From Actinomycetota bacterium (GTDB lineage: Bacteria; Actinomycetota; Geothermincolia; Geothermincolales; RBG-13-55-18): a stretch of DNA of 64,000 bases. The translations under genes and the position numbers were made by a program. This document shows, in pieces, positions 1-8,339 of the stretch. The stretch is from contig JABLXL010000009.1 of assembly GCA_013178005.1 (NCBI GenBank), positions 1 through 64,000 of the forward strand. Direction: 5' to 3'. Numbering within the stretch: the stretch's first letter is position 1; each line of letters begins with the position of its first letter. The notes below the pieces were generated by a model. That model searched no databases, had not been told where the DNA came from, and saw nothing but the letters and a program-made list of their open reading frames with translations.

Positions 1-192
1 CCGGACCGGAGGCCGGGGACAGATCGGGGTGGGGGGAATATGCGCAGGTCCAGTGTGGTCCACTTTCATCACCTCTTTCCGTGCAACCAGGTGGCGTTCT
101 TCCGATGCTTCCCCGGCCCGGCCGGCCTCAGCTTTCCGCCTTTCACGAATGCCTCCACCCGAAGCAGCCGCTTCCTCGCACGCTTGGCTCAT
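1..192 (-). CDS. Possible fourth gene of the ABC operon, cut by the window edge
   Basis: An open frame starts at an ATG whose last two bases and the next A form an ATGA overlap with the TGA stop of the ABC ATPase gene, and it runs without a stop to the left edge (64 codons visible). A second in-frame ATG at 67-69 is preceded by an AAAGAGGTG Shine-Dalgarno sequence and could be the true start. The visible residues are rich in Ala, Glu, Arg and Pro and match no domain I recognise. The overlap suggests translational coupling, but with only the first part visible the frame may be open by chance in GC-rich DNA. Confidence 0.33.
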   Translation of the reverse strand, partial: MSQACEEAAASGGGIRERRKAEAGRAGEASEERHLVARKEVMKVDHTGPAHIPPTPICPRPPVR

Positions 193-872
193 ACCTCGAT
201 TCCCCGGAGCTTCCCGTCCTCCATGCGGTAGGCCCAATCCGCCGCGCGCAAGATTCCCTCGTCATGGGTCACGATGACGACGCATTTTCCGTCCCTGCGC
301 GCCAGCTCCACCAGGATGTCTACCACCACGGCACCCGTGGCGCTGTCCAGGTTTCCGGTGGGCTCGTCGGCCAGGATGAGGTCGGGGTCATTGGCGAGGG
401 CGCGCGCTATGGCCACCCTCTGTTTCTCGCCGCCGCTCATCTTGTTGGTCCTCATCCTCTGCACCCTTCCCTCTATGCCCATGCGCTCGAGGAGCTCCGA
501 GGCCCGCCTCCTCTGCTCGTCGGCCGGAACCCCCACCAGGTCCATGGGCAAGGTCACGTTTTCCATGGCCGTGAGCGCCGACAGCAGGTTGAAGAACTGG
601 AACACGAACCCCACGCGACCGCGGCGGTATTGAACCAGGTCGGTTTCGGGACGGCATATGTCCTCCCCGAAGACCACGATCTCGCCCGCGTCGGGCCTCT
701 CCAGGGAGCCCACGAGATACAGGAGGGTGGTCTTGCCCGAACCGGAGGGTCCCAGTATCACCGTGACTTCCCCCTTGCGTGCCCGCATGCTCACCCCATC
801 CACAGCGGTCACCTCTCCCGCCCTGGTCTTGAAGGCCTTGGTCACGTCTTTTATCTCCAGCATGTCCTGCAT
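189..872 (-). CDS. ABC transporter ATP-binding protein (MacB/LolD type)
   Basis: This 227-residue protein is a single nucleotide-binding domain of the MacB/LolD/FtsE class, the size usual for that class. It has a Walker A (GPSGSGKTTLL, about residue 42), the Q-loop (FQFFNLLSALT), the signature MSGGEKQRVAIARAL, a Walker B ending in LILADEPTGNLD and the switch His (VIVTHDE). It would sit on the cytoplasmic face and power the permease encoded 12 bases upstream. Members of this class drive mechanotransmission or lipoprotein/peptide export rather than classical solute import, and no solute-binding protein is nearby. The start has GGGGTG just upstream. Confidence 0.93.
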   Translation of the reverse strand: MQDMLEIKDVTKAFKTRAGEVTAVDGVSMRARKGEVTVILGPSGSGKTTLLYLVGSLERPDAGEIVVFGEDICRPETDLVQYRRGRVGFVFQFFNLLSALTAMENVTLPMDLVGVPADEQRRRASELLERMGIEGRVQRMRTNKMSGGEKQRVAIARALANDPDLILADEPTGNLDSATGAVVVDILVELARRDGKCVVIVTHDEGILRAADWAYRMEDGKLRGIEV

Positions 873-884
873 CTCATCACCCCT

Positions 885-2417
885 TTACTCCATGCTCAGC
901 ACCTGTGCCGGCCGCAGCCTGGTGATCCAAACCAATGGAACCAGCATTCCCAGGAAGCTTATGGCCAGCAGGATGAGGATTCCGTAGAGGAGCATGCTCC
1001 CCCGGTATACCACCTCGAGATCCGCGGCTTCCTCCTGGCCGGAAACCACCGCGAACCTGCCGCCCTCCTTGTAGAGACGGTCGCCGCCCATGCCCATGGG
1101 GCCGGCAGCGACCTGACCCGGCATCCCTCCGGGTACCTGGGTCTCCGCCGAGGCCTCCTGCGAGGACGGCTGATTGCCGCTCAGCAGCCAGTCCCCCATC
1201 TTTTGTGAGACCATGGCGGTTGCCCCGGTGGCGAGGATTATGGCCACCAGGCAGATGCACAGGACCTCCGCGGCATACTGTACGATGACCTGGCGGTCGG
1301 TGGCGCCTATGGCCTTGAGCACGCCGAGCTCCCTGGTCCTTCCCCCGACGATGATGGCCATGGACAGGAGGATGATGAGCGCGCACGCGCCCAGAGCTCC
1401 CACAAGCCCAATGAGGGAGGTCTTTCCCACCTTGAGCAGCGGGTCGGCTATGGACTCGTAATCGGAATAGTCGGTGGCGAGTTCGTACTTGTCGCCGTCG
1501 GCGATCTCCGTTTCGAAGGCTTCCTGGAGCTTCCCGGTGCTGTCAACGCTGTCGAAATAGTATGACCCCAACTCCACGTAGCCGGGTGTGCCGTTCAGCT
1601 CCTGCACCACCGACAAGGGGGCGTAGAATGTGTCCCCCATGGGGTTGAAGGTCTCGGTATTCGAGCCGCTCTCCTGCTCCTGTGCCTCGACGCTGCGGTA
1701 TATGCCGATCACCGTCAGCTCCACCTCGGCCGTGCGTCCGTTCTCGCCGCTTTTTTCCGCGACGATTAAGTCGCCTACGCCTATCCCGTTTTCCTCCGCG
1801 AGCGTCTCCTCAACCATCACCACCGGGTTGGCGTCCAGATAGTCCTGGTAGGTGTAGAACGACCCCTCTACCAGTTCCTTGTTCCCGAGCATGAAGTCGG
1901 CGACCGACGAGCCGTCCGTGTTGCCCTCGAAGGTGAATGAGCTGGAGCTCAAAGCCGCGGGGGCTTCGCCCTGGGGGCCCCTCTCCCGCATGGAGAGCAT
2001 GGTCTCCATCTGGGTGTTGGTTATATCCGGCAGGGTGATGCGCGCTTCCAGCACCTTATCGTAGGTGACGATCTCATCCATCTGGGAAAAAGCGTCCGCC
2101 AGCTCCTCGGGGACCAGGAACCTGGTTTTCTGTTCCTGAATCTCCTCCTCGCTCATCCTTCGCGCCCGGGCGGCCCGCTCCGACTCCTCCTGTGACCGTT
2201 CCTCCTCGAAGACCGCCATGCGGTATTCGGAGCTGACCCTGACCTCCGCGTAATTGCCCACGCTCCTCTTCACCTCGCCCACCTGGCTGTCCGCGGCCAG
2301 CTTCACCGCCAGCATGGAAAGGGAGAAGGTCAGGCAGACGAAGAGCAGGAGCAATACCACCAGGTTCCGCAGGGGGTGCCGGAGGAAGCTCCTGACTCCC
2401 CTCTTGATCGAGCGCAT
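885..2417 (-). CDS. FtsX/MacB-type ABC transporter permease
   Basis: This is a 510-residue membrane protein. One transmembrane helix near residues 15-38 is followed by a large extracytoplasmic domain with charged, coiled-coil-like stretches (about residues 60-110) and then three helices around residues 330-355, 380-400 and 475-500. The LGVLKAIGATDRQ segment after the second helix is typical of FtsX-type permeases, which follow 'RE.GvLkAiGat'. A low-complexity Gly/Pro/Met/Gln segment (about residues 420-460) lies in the last external loop. The protein should pair with the adjacent ATPase, and the lipoprotein gene 22 bases upstream is probably cotranscribed. The substrate is unknown. Confidence 0.9.
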   Translation of the reverse strand: MRSIKRGVRSFLRHPLRNLVVLLLLFVCLTFSLSMLAVKLAADSQVGEVKRSVGNYAEVRVSSEYRMAVFEEERSQEESERAARARRMSEEEIQEQKTRFLVPEELADAFSQMDEIVTYDKVLEARITLPDITNTQMETMLSMRERGPQGEAPAALSSSSFTFEGNTDGSSVADFMLGNKELVEGSFYTYQDYLDANPVVMVEETLAEENGIGVGDLIVAEKSGENGRTAEVELTVIGIYRSVEAQEQESGSNTETFNPMGDTFYAPLSVVQELNGTPGYVELGSYYFDSVDSTGKLQEAFETEIADGDKYELATDYSDYESIADPLLKVGKTSLIGLVGALGACALIILLSMAIIVGGRTRELGVLKAIGATDRQVIVQYAAEVLCICLVAIILATGATAMVSQKMGDWLLSGNQPSSQEASAETQVPGGMPGQVAAGPMGMGGDRLYKEGGRFAVVSGQEEAADLEVVYRGSMLLYGILILLAISFLGMLVPLVWITRLRPAQVLSME

Positions 2418-2439
2418 TTCCCATCCCTTCCCTTCGGCC

Positions 2440-3228
2440 TCACCCGGCGAAACCGGAGAGGTTGATCTCCGCCTTGTCGCCGGTCTCGGTGTCGTAGATG
2501 ACCAGGTTGGTGCCGTCCATGGTGACCCCCTCGTTCTTCGCCGTGCTCAGGGGATTGAGATCGAAGAAGAGGAATACGTCCTCGGCCGTCTCTCCGATAC
2601 GCAGCTTGTAGGAAACCGACTGCAAGGTGCTGAGATCCAGCAGGGACGCCGAGATCATGTTGGCGGAGACGTAGCCGCCGTAGGCCCCGTCGCTTCCGTA
2701 ATAGTCCTCGTAGAGGTCGGCGTCGATGGCGGAGTTCCAGAGGCGGAAGGAGAAATCCGAGAGGTCGACCAGCTCGCCGCTCACATTGGTGATGGATAGC
2801 TCCACGTAAAGGAAGTCTCCCGCCACTTCCCTGGTGTTCGTCCCGGCCACGGTGGCGTTGCTGTCCTCCCTCGAGACCGAGACCACGGTGAAGTTCGCCC
2901 CCGATAGGTACGCCGTCTTGGTGATCCCGGCGGTGTTCTGCGAGCTATTGGAGCTCGAGGTGGAGGTGCCGGTGGCGCTACCGGACGTCGTGTCCGAAGA
3001 GGAAGCGGTTGCGCTCTCCGCGACGCCCGAGGCGGCGCTCGTGGATGTGGAGGCGCCCGATGACTCGGAAGTCGCGGCTCCGGGAGGGAGCTTGGACGAG
3101 CTCCCGGCGGACTGGGTGGACGCATTGCCTCCGCCGCACGAAGCCGCCACCAGCGCAACCGCCACGAGCAACACCGCCGGGGACACCAGTTTCAACGTCC
3201 TTCTCGTCTTTCTGCGTTCCCTTTTCAT
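2440..3228 (-). CDS. Secreted lipoprotein with DUF4352-like domain
   Basis: I chose the ATG at 3226-3228 because AAAGGAGATGAG lies directly before it; two upstream in-frame ATGs lack such a site. The 262-residue product has a basic N terminus, a hydrophobic stretch and a lipobox (AASC), so it should be a lipoprotein anchored outside the cytoplasmic membrane. A Ser/Thr/Ala/Gly-rich linker (about residues 30-100) leads to a beta-rich domain in which a conserved 'NTREVAGDFLYVELSITN' type of motif recalls DUF4352 immunoprotease-inhibitor-like domains. It heads the operon with the FtsX-type permease and ATPase and may be the periplasmic partner of that transporter. Confidence 0.85.
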   Translation of the reverse strand: MKRERRKTRRTLKLVSPAVLLVAVALVAASCGGGNASTQSAGSSSKLPPGAATSESSGASTSTSAASGVAESATASSSDTTSGSATGTSTSSSNSSQNTAGITKTAYLSGANFTVVSVSREDSNATVAGTNTREVAGDFLYVELSITNVSGELVDLSDFSFRLWNSAIDADLYEDYYGSDGAYGGYVSANMISASLLDLSTLQSVSYKLRIGETAEDVFLFFDLNPLSTAKNEGVTMDGTNLVIYDTETGDKAEINLSGFAG

Positions 3229-3729
3229 CTCATCTCCTTTGCCTTTCATTCCATGCATTGGCGTTTGCCGTACGAGTAAATGCTAGGAGGCGAAAGTTAA
3301 GGATTTGTGGAGCGGCGCTGTGACATGTGTAAAACAAGACGGGGCGTCAGGCGGGGGCTGAGCGGAGACGAGCAGGGTGTAGGGACGCACAGGCGGGAAT
3401 CTGACTTGCGCCGGCACATCTCCGTGAAGGCATTCGGTTAGCTGCCTCGGCCTACGCGAATTGGGGATGAGCTCGACGCCTAGTCAACCGGCGGATCTCG
3501 GTGAAGGTATTCTACGAGCGGCCTGAAAAGCCGCACCTATCTGGCGACCGAAGGGCGCTTCGTCGGTATCCTCTCGTGACGAAAGGATGGCTCGCCTTGC
3601 CTTTTATTGCATCTCGTAGATATCGGTGACGCTTTAATGGTAATTTATTCTAGCTATAGGGCCACATGTTCGAACATGCGGGTAAATGCATTTAGCGACA
3701 TTTGGCGAGCTTCAATAAGAGGAGCCTTT
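3229..3729. other. Intergenic region upstream of the lipoprotein operon
   Basis: No convincing coding frame. It should hold the promoter of the leftward lipoprotein/ABC operon and the 3' end of the leftward histidine kinase transcript. It is less GC-rich at 3600-3720, and the only structured element I see is the 14-base palindrome listed separately. Confidence 0.6.
3665..3678. promoter_or_regulatory. Perfect 14-base palindrome, possible operator
   Basis: CATGTTCGAACATG is a perfect palindrome between two leftward transcription units. It has the symmetry of a dimeric-regulator site. It is not the Gram-positive LexA box, where the half-sites point the other way (GAAC-N4-GTTC). The regulator is unknown. 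Confidence 0.3.
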
Positions 3730-4944
3730 CTAGTGCTTTTCTGCCAAGGCTATGGGTAGGGTGAAAAGCATGGCGGTTCCGCTCCCGGGCTCGCTCTCCG
3801 CCCACATGCGCCCGCCCTGCGCCTCCACCAGTCCCTTGGCGATGCTCAGGCCCAGTCCCGTGCCGCCCGTATCCCTGGCGCGCGAGCTGTCCGTGCGATA
3901 GAAACGCTCGAACACCAGGGGGAGTTCTGCGGGCTCTATTCCCGGACCGTTGTCCGCCACCCAGATAATGATCTCGCCCTCGTCGGCTCGTGCTCCGATG
4001 TCTATGCGCCCTCCCCGGGGGGCGTACCGCAGCGCGTTGGAGAGAAGGTTGTGAAGAACCTGGCTCAACCTCCCCTGGTCGGCCAGGGCGTCGGGGAGTC
4101 CCCGCTCGATGGTCACCTCCACGTTTATTTCCTTTTCCGCCAGCTCCCTTTCGAAGACGGCCACGGCGCTTCTCAGCGCCTTTTCCAGGTCGACGGGCAT
4201 GAGGTCCAGCTCGATCTGCCCCGCGTCCACCAGCGCCAGCTGGCGCAGGTCCTCGACCAGGCGCGAGAGCAGGTTGTTGTTCTCCATGAGCACGGAGAGC
4301 ACCCCTTCATCCAGCTCGATCACCCCGTCCTCGAGGGCCTCCAGGTGTCCCCTCAGGACGGCAAGGGGGCTGCGAAGCTCGTGCGATATATCCGTTACCA
4401 TCTTCTTGCGCAGGGCCTCGTTTCTCGCCAGGTTCTCCGAAAGGGTTTTGAAGGCCTCCGCCAGCTCCTCCACCTCCTTGTCCCCCTTGACGTCGACTCC
4501 CCCGCCGTAATCGCCTCCCGCCACGCGGTGCGTTGCCTCGGTGAGCAGCGCCAGCGGCTTGGAGATGCGGTTGGAGAGGTAATAGCTGAGCAGGAAGGCC
4601 AGGACCACCCCCAGCAGTCCGGTGAACACGTAACTGAGGTTTATGGCGAGCAGGCGCTCGCTTTTCTCCGCCGAGAGGTCGCCGGGGTGCGGGGGCGGGG
4701 GGGGCGGCACCTCCCCGCTTTCCACCCACACCCGAAACCCCTCGTAAGTGCGCTCGAACTGCCTGTGCACCAGCAGGTTGGAGATGACCGCGAAAAAGAC
4801 GATGCAGGCCAGGGTGGAGCCCAGAATGGCGAAGAAGAGCTTCGTCCTCAGGCTAAACCTTTTCCTTCCTCTCTTTCGCCCGGAAGCGGTATCCGACGCG
4901 GTGGACGGTCTCGATGAACGTCCAGCCGCCTTCCTTTCCCTCAA
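3730..4944 (-). CDS. HAMP sensor histidine kinase
   Basis: This two-helix membrane sensor kinase has transmembrane segments near residues 34-56 and 96-120 around a short extracytoplasmic loop with a Pro run. A HAMP region (about 120-175) is followed by the H-box DISHELRSPLAVLRGH, an N-box (NLLSNALRYA), G1 (VADNGPGI) and G2 (GGTGLGLSI). It should phosphorylate the response regulator encoded directly upstream. The only ATG in frame (4944) makes the gene overlap the regulator by 92 bases. A CTG about 6 bases after an AAGGAAAAGG sequence, just past the regulator's stop, could be the real start and would give a protein of about 370 residues. Confidence 0.9.
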   Translation of the reverse strand: MRERKAAGRSSRPSTASDTASGRKRGRKRFSLRTKLFFAILGSTLACIVFFAVISNLLVHRQFERTYEGFRVWVESGEVPPPPPPHPGDLSAEKSERLLAINLSYVFTGLLGVVLAFLLSYYLSNRISKPLALLTEATHRVAGGDYGGGVDVKGDKEVEELAEAFKTLSENLARNEALRKKMVTDISHELRSPLAVLRGHLEALEDGVIELDEGVLSVLMENNNLLSRLVEDLRQLALVDAGQIELDLMPVDLEKALRSAVAVFERELAEKEINVEVTIERGLPDALADQGRLSQVLHNLLSNALRYAPRGGRIDIGARADEGEIIIWVADNGPGIEPAELPLVFERFYRTDSSRARDTGGTGLGLSIAKGLVEAQGGRMWAESEPGSGTAMLFTLPIALAEKH

Positions 4945-5557
4945 GCTTTCTCCTTATGTTCTTGACGTGGGTATCGATGTTTCTGTCGTACCCCTCGTAA
5001 TAATCTCCCTGGGTCATGCGGATGATCTGCTCGCGGGAGAGCACCATGCCGGGATGGGATGCCAGGGCCTTGAGCACGGCGAACTCCATCGGGGTCAGGG
5101 GAACCTCCTCGCCGTTCAGGGTGGCGCGGTGGCCTCTTCCCTCCACGGTCAGGGGACCGGCCACGATATTGTCCTCATCGCCCGCGCCCTCACTGCGCCT
5201 GCGCAGAAGGGACCTCACCCTGGCCACGAGCTCCCGGGGGCTGAAGGGCTTGACCACGTAATCGTCCGCGCCGAGCTCCAGGCCCAGGATGCGGTCGTCC
5301 TCGTCCGAGCGCGCCGAGAGGATGACTATGGGCACGTTCGATTCCCTGCGCACCTCGCGGCAGAACTCCAGGCCGTCGAGGCGCGGCATGAGCACGTCCA
5401 GGATGATCAGGTCCGGTCGCTGTTCGCGCCAGAGCTCGAGGGCCTTGAGCCCGTCCCCGGCCTCCAGGGTGGGATACCCCTCCCTTTCCAGGTAGGCTTT
5501 AACGAAGCTCACGATGCGCGGCTCGTCATCTACGATAAGTATCTTCTCTCTCCTCAT
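4853..5557 (-). CDS. OmpR/PhoB-family response regulator
   Basis: The protein has 234 residues from the ATG at 5555-5557, which has GGGAG seven bases upstream; an ATG 12 codons earlier lacks a site. An N-terminal receiver domain has the acidic pair (IVDDEP), the phosphoacceptor Asp in LIILDVLMP and the Lys in DDYVVKPF. The C-terminal winged helix ends in the TVHRVGYRF signature of the OmpR/PhoB family. It is the first gene of a two-gene unit with the sensor kinase. A Ser- and Glu-rich linker joins the domains. Target genes are unknown, though the upstream repeat listed separately hints at autoregulation. Confidence 0.95.
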   Translation of the reverse strand: MRREKILIVDDEPRIVSFVKAYLEREGYPTLEAGDGLKALELWREQRPDLIILDVLMPRLDGLEFCREVRRESNVPIVILSARSDEDDRILGLELGADDYVVKPFSPRELVARVRSLLRRRSEGAGDEDNIVAGPLTVEGRGHRATLNGEEVPLTPMEFAVLKALASHPGMVLSREQIIRMTQGDYYEGYDRNIDTHVKNIRRKLEGKEGGWTFIETVHRVGYRFRAKERKEKV

Positions 5558-5660
5558 ACCGGACTCCCGACCTGTTCCAAGCGCGAAGCACAAGACGCCC
5601 CGCGTACGGCCTCAACACCCGGACAGGCGCAGGCCTTCGCGCGTCCTCGCATCGTTATTC

Positions 5661-5688
5661 TATCCACGTATTATTAAGAATTTGTGAA
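5661..5688 (-). promoter_or_regulatory. Three hexamers at 11-base spacing upstream of the response regulator
   Basis: On the minus strand the sequence reads TTCACA-N5-TTAATA-N5-TGGATA, three related hexamers at one helical turn, about 100 bases upstream of the response regulator start. OmpR/PhoP-family regulators bind direct repeats of this geometry (TT.ACA-N5). An autoregulatory site is an inference; the third hexamer is a weak match. Confidence 0.28.
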
Positions 5689-5724
5689 GGCGGGGTGGGC
5701 TTGCGGGGAGGCTATTAGGTCAAT

Positions 5725-5958
5725 TCAATATATGCCTATGTCCCTCTTCACCTGCTCGAGGTTGAGCGCCCGTTCCAACCCCCGGGGAAGGCGGGCCTTT
5801 CCCCTGTGACCGTATTGAAGGGTCCACTTGAGTAGCTTTTCCAGCGCGGCGGAAAGCTGCGACAGGTGGTCGATGATGTCCTGCGGGAGGAAGAAATTTG
5901 CCTCCGGCTCGGGCACCAGCATGGAGAAATCGTTTGAAAGCGTATCGCCGACCGCCAT
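5725..5958 (-). CDS. Small hypothetical protein
   Basis: A 77-residue frame begins at an ATG with GGAAAGGATGG about 12-20 bases upstream. The product has an amphipathic middle (IIDHLSQLSAALEKLLKW) and a basic C-terminal part, no signal peptide and no Cys. I do not recognise it. It stands alone, 168 bases from the response regulator start and on the same strand. A longer frame through the same DNA is Arg/Pro-rich and looks like a reading-frame shadow. Confidence 0.5.
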   Translation of the reverse strand: MAVGDTLSNDFSMLVPEPEANFFLPQDIIDHLSQLSAALEKLLKWTLQYGHRGKARLPRGLERALNLEQVKRDIGIY

Positions 5959-6182
5959 ATCTCAAGCACCATCCTTTCCCAACCCCCGGCCTTGCCCCCC
6001 CCCACGAGATCAAGGCCCGGCGGAACCGCCACGCACTGGGTTCAGGACCATTATAACCGCATGGAGGCTCCGGCACCCGAACGCCATAAGAGGCGGCGCA
6101 TGCTTGCTGTTCCGGCGGTATAGGGTTCGGTTCCTCTGCGTGCGCGGGCGTTGGCGCGGGAGGAGGTCGGCATGCCCTCATA

Positions 6183-6211
6183 TTGACAAGAGAGGAAGGT
6201 TGTCCTAGATA
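6183..6211 (+). promoter_or_regulatory. Sigma-70 promoter of the prenyltransferase gene
   Basis: TTGACA (6183-6188), 17 bases, then TAGATA (6206-6211) fit a housekeeping promoter. It points at the UbiA-type gene and implies a 5' leader of about 205 bases, GC-rich, with complementary GGCGGATC and GATCCGC segments about 50 bases apart. Confidence 0.6.
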
Positions 6212-6426
6212 TACTACGGTGCGGGCGATCCAGCGGCCCGCGCCTCTGGCGGATCTCTCTCCCGGCGCGTGCTGGAGGGGTCGCGCGGCCCGCGGGCGTG
6301 ATCCGCTGCAGTACCCAACGTTGTCAGCCATCCTTGGACAGGGAGAGGAGGTCCGGGGTCGGAGCCGGCGCGCCACCGCCACACGCCGTGGAGCGTGCGA
6401 GCCGAGGCTCCTTCCCTGAATTGACG

Positions 6427-7332
6427 ATGAAAAAATACCTCGAGCTGAGCAGAGCCCCTTTCTTCACCGCCATCATCACCCCGGCGCTGCTGGCCGCGGC
6501 CCTCGCTTTCAGGGACACGGGGACCTTGGACTGGACCAGGTTCACCCTGGTGATGGCGGGGCTGGTGGCCGCCCACGCAGCCGCCAACCTCTTCAACGAC
6601 TACTTCGACTACCGGCTGGGCGCGGACACGATTGAGGTGAGGCGGACCCCCTTCAGCGGCGGTTCCCCACACCTGGTGGAGGGGAGGGAGCGGGAGGGCA
6701 CTTTTCTGGCCATGGCCCTAGGCTCCCTCGCGGTTTGCGCCGGGTGCGGCGTCGCGGTCATGTTCCTGCTGGGAAGATCGTTCCCTCCCGTGCTGGGCAT
6801 CGGTGCGGCGGGAGTGCTTATCGGGGTGTTCTACACCGCTCCGCCCCTCAAGCTCGCCTACCGGGGCCTCGGGGAGGCGGCCATTTTCCTGGCCTTCGGC
6901 GTCCTTCCGGTGCTGGGCGTGTTCTACGTTCTCGCCGAGCGCTTCACCTTGAACGCCTTCCTGGCCTCGCTGCCCCCGGCTTTCCTGATCACCGACATCA
7001 TCCTCATCAACGAGTTCCCCGACCTCCAGACGGACCGCGAGGCGGGAAAGCTCACCCTGGTGGCGCGCCTGGGCAGCGGCTTCTCGAGATACGTGTATAT
7101 CATCATGGTGGTCGCGGCCTACGCGCTGGTGGTGGCCTTCTCGTTGCTCGAGGTCTACGGGGGGTGGGGCTTCCTCGGCCTCGCCGGCCTGCCTTTTTCC
7201 CTTCCGGCCTCGGCCATCCTGTGGAGGGAACACGACCGGGCGGACAAGCTGGTCCCCGCCCAGGCCATGACCATACTGGCCCACCTGGCCACTGGCCTCG
7301 CGCTCGCGGTGGGGATATGGATCTCGGCATGA
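6427..7332 (+). CDS. UbiA-family prenyltransferase (MenA-like)
   Basis: The 301-residue polytopic membrane protein has the two Asp-rich motifs of the UbiA family: NLFNDYFDYRLGAD (about residues 55-68) and NEFPDLQTDREAGKL (about 194-208). Both bind the Mg-diphosphate of the isoprenyl donor. The ordering and the 'ND..D...G.D' form are closest to MenA (1,4-dihydroxy-2-naphthoate prenyltransferase), but no other menaquinone gene is nearby, so the acceptor is uncertain. I chose the ATG at 6427; a TTG two codons upstream is possible and neither has a strong ribosome site. It is followed 85 bases later by a polyprenol-kinase-like gene, suggesting a shared isoprenoid role. Confidence 0.88.
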   Translation: MKKYLELSRAPFFTAIITPALLAAALAFRDTGTLDWTRFTLVMAGLVAAHAAANLFNDYFDYRLGADTIEVRRTPFSGGSPHLVEGREREGTFLAMALGSLAVCAGCGVAVMFLLGRSFPPVLGIGAAGVLIGVFYTAPPLKLAYRGLGEAAIFLAFGVLPVLGVFYVLAERFTLNAFLASLPPAFLITDIILINEFPDLQTDREAGKLTLVARLGSGFSRYVYIIMVVAAYALVVAFSLLEVYGGWGFLGLAGLPFSLPASAILWREHDRADKLVPAQAMTILAHLATGLALAVGIWISA

Positions 7333-7417
7333 GGCGGCGCGGGGCGCACGGCGCCTTTCGCGGAGCCGCCCCGAGGCGGAACGGGCCGCCGGCAGGCAAA
7401 CGTCGGAGGCGATTGGG

Positions 7418-8107
7418 TTGAAGGACTTGTACCTGACCCTGCTATGGCTGGGAGTGCTGGGCGGAGGAGCGGCCTTCTGCGTGCTGGTGCGCGGCAAGGG
7501 CCTTCGCACCACCTACGTGCGGGACCTCCTGCATATCGGAACGGGGCTCTGGGTGTTCGGGCTTCCCTTCTGGGAGAAGCCCACGGCGCCCGTGATAATG
7601 GTGTGCGCGGCCTTCCTCGCGGTGCTTTCAATGCCCTTACTTAAAAACCGCGTTCCCGCCCTGGAGAGCTTCTATTCCTCGGTATCCGACGATGAGGAGA
7701 GGTGGTCGGGCATCGTCGTCTACGTCTTTTCCTTCGCCCTCTTCACCGCCCTGGGTTTCCACCTGGACAGGCTGTTCGCCGCCGCGTGCGCCATGGGGAG
7801 CCTGGCGGTGGGAGACGGCCTGGGGGGGCTGCTCGGCTCCGGCCTGGGAAGGAGGAGGTACCGGCTGCCCTGGGCGAAGGAAAAATCCTACCTCGGCTCC
7901 CTGGCCGTGGCCTTCGGGTCCCTCGCGGCCATCCTCATCATGGCTTGCTGGTTCCGTTACGTCGCGGACCTGCCCGTCGCCTTCAGGTGGGGGCATTTCG
8001 CGGCGAGCGCTTTGCTGGCCTCCGCGGCGGAGGCGTTCTCGCCCCGCGCTTCTGACAATTTCTTCCTTCCGGCGACGGTCTTCCTATACCTTTCCCTCGC
8101 CTTGTAA
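7418..8107 (+). CDS. Phytol/dolichol-kinase-like membrane protein
   Basis: The gene starts at TTG 7418 with GGAGGC seven bases upstream, and no better ATG exists. The 229-residue product has about six hydrophobic segments. The GDGLGGLLGSGLGRRR segment, the later KEKSYLGSLAVAFGS and the C-terminal SDNFFLPATV match the CDP-archaeol synthase / dolichol kinase / phytol kinase (VTE5) fold, where these motifs bind CTP and the polyprenol. It would phosphorylate a free isoprenoid alcohol, consistent with the prenyltransferase gene just upstream. A CTP:phosphatidate transferase activity cannot be excluded. The downstream gene converges on it. Confidence 0.72.
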   Translation: MKDLYLTLLWLGVLGGGAAFCVLVRGKGLRTTYVRDLLHIGTGLWVFGLPFWEKPTAPVIMVCAAFLAVLSMPLLKNRVPALESFYSSVSDDEERWSGIVVYVFSFALFTALGFHLDRLFAAACAMGSLAVGDGLGGLLGSGLGRRRYRLPWAKEKSYLGSLAVAFGSLAAILIMACWFRYVADLPVAFRWGHFAASALLASAAEAFSPRASDNFFLPATVFLYLSLAL

Positions 8108-8339
8108 CCTACACCCTGCGAAACCGGGCATGGGACTTGTCCTCACGGGGTGCGAGGAAACAAGGCGATGTGACTTCCCGACACCCGACCTCGAGCGTGA
8201 CCGCGAGGCATCGGGGACGGCTGCCCGGAAACGCAGCTTCCGGCGCCACCGATGAGAAACGAACGTCCATTACGAAAAGCTTTCTCGCCACTAGTCACCC
8301 GAGATGTCGAGGACGCTTACGCGGGAAAGGCGCCCGCCG

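Noticed and set aside
81-1208. 375-codon plus-strand frame over the ABC transporter genes
   Set aside because: Antisense shadow of the ATPase and permease, with the His/Gln/Gly-rich composition typical of shadows of GC-rich genes.
3665-3678. LexA/SOS box
   Set aside because: The palindrome has GTTC-GAAC half-sites pointing outward from the centre; the Gram-positive SOS box is GAAC-N4-GTTC. Kept only as an unknown operator candidate.
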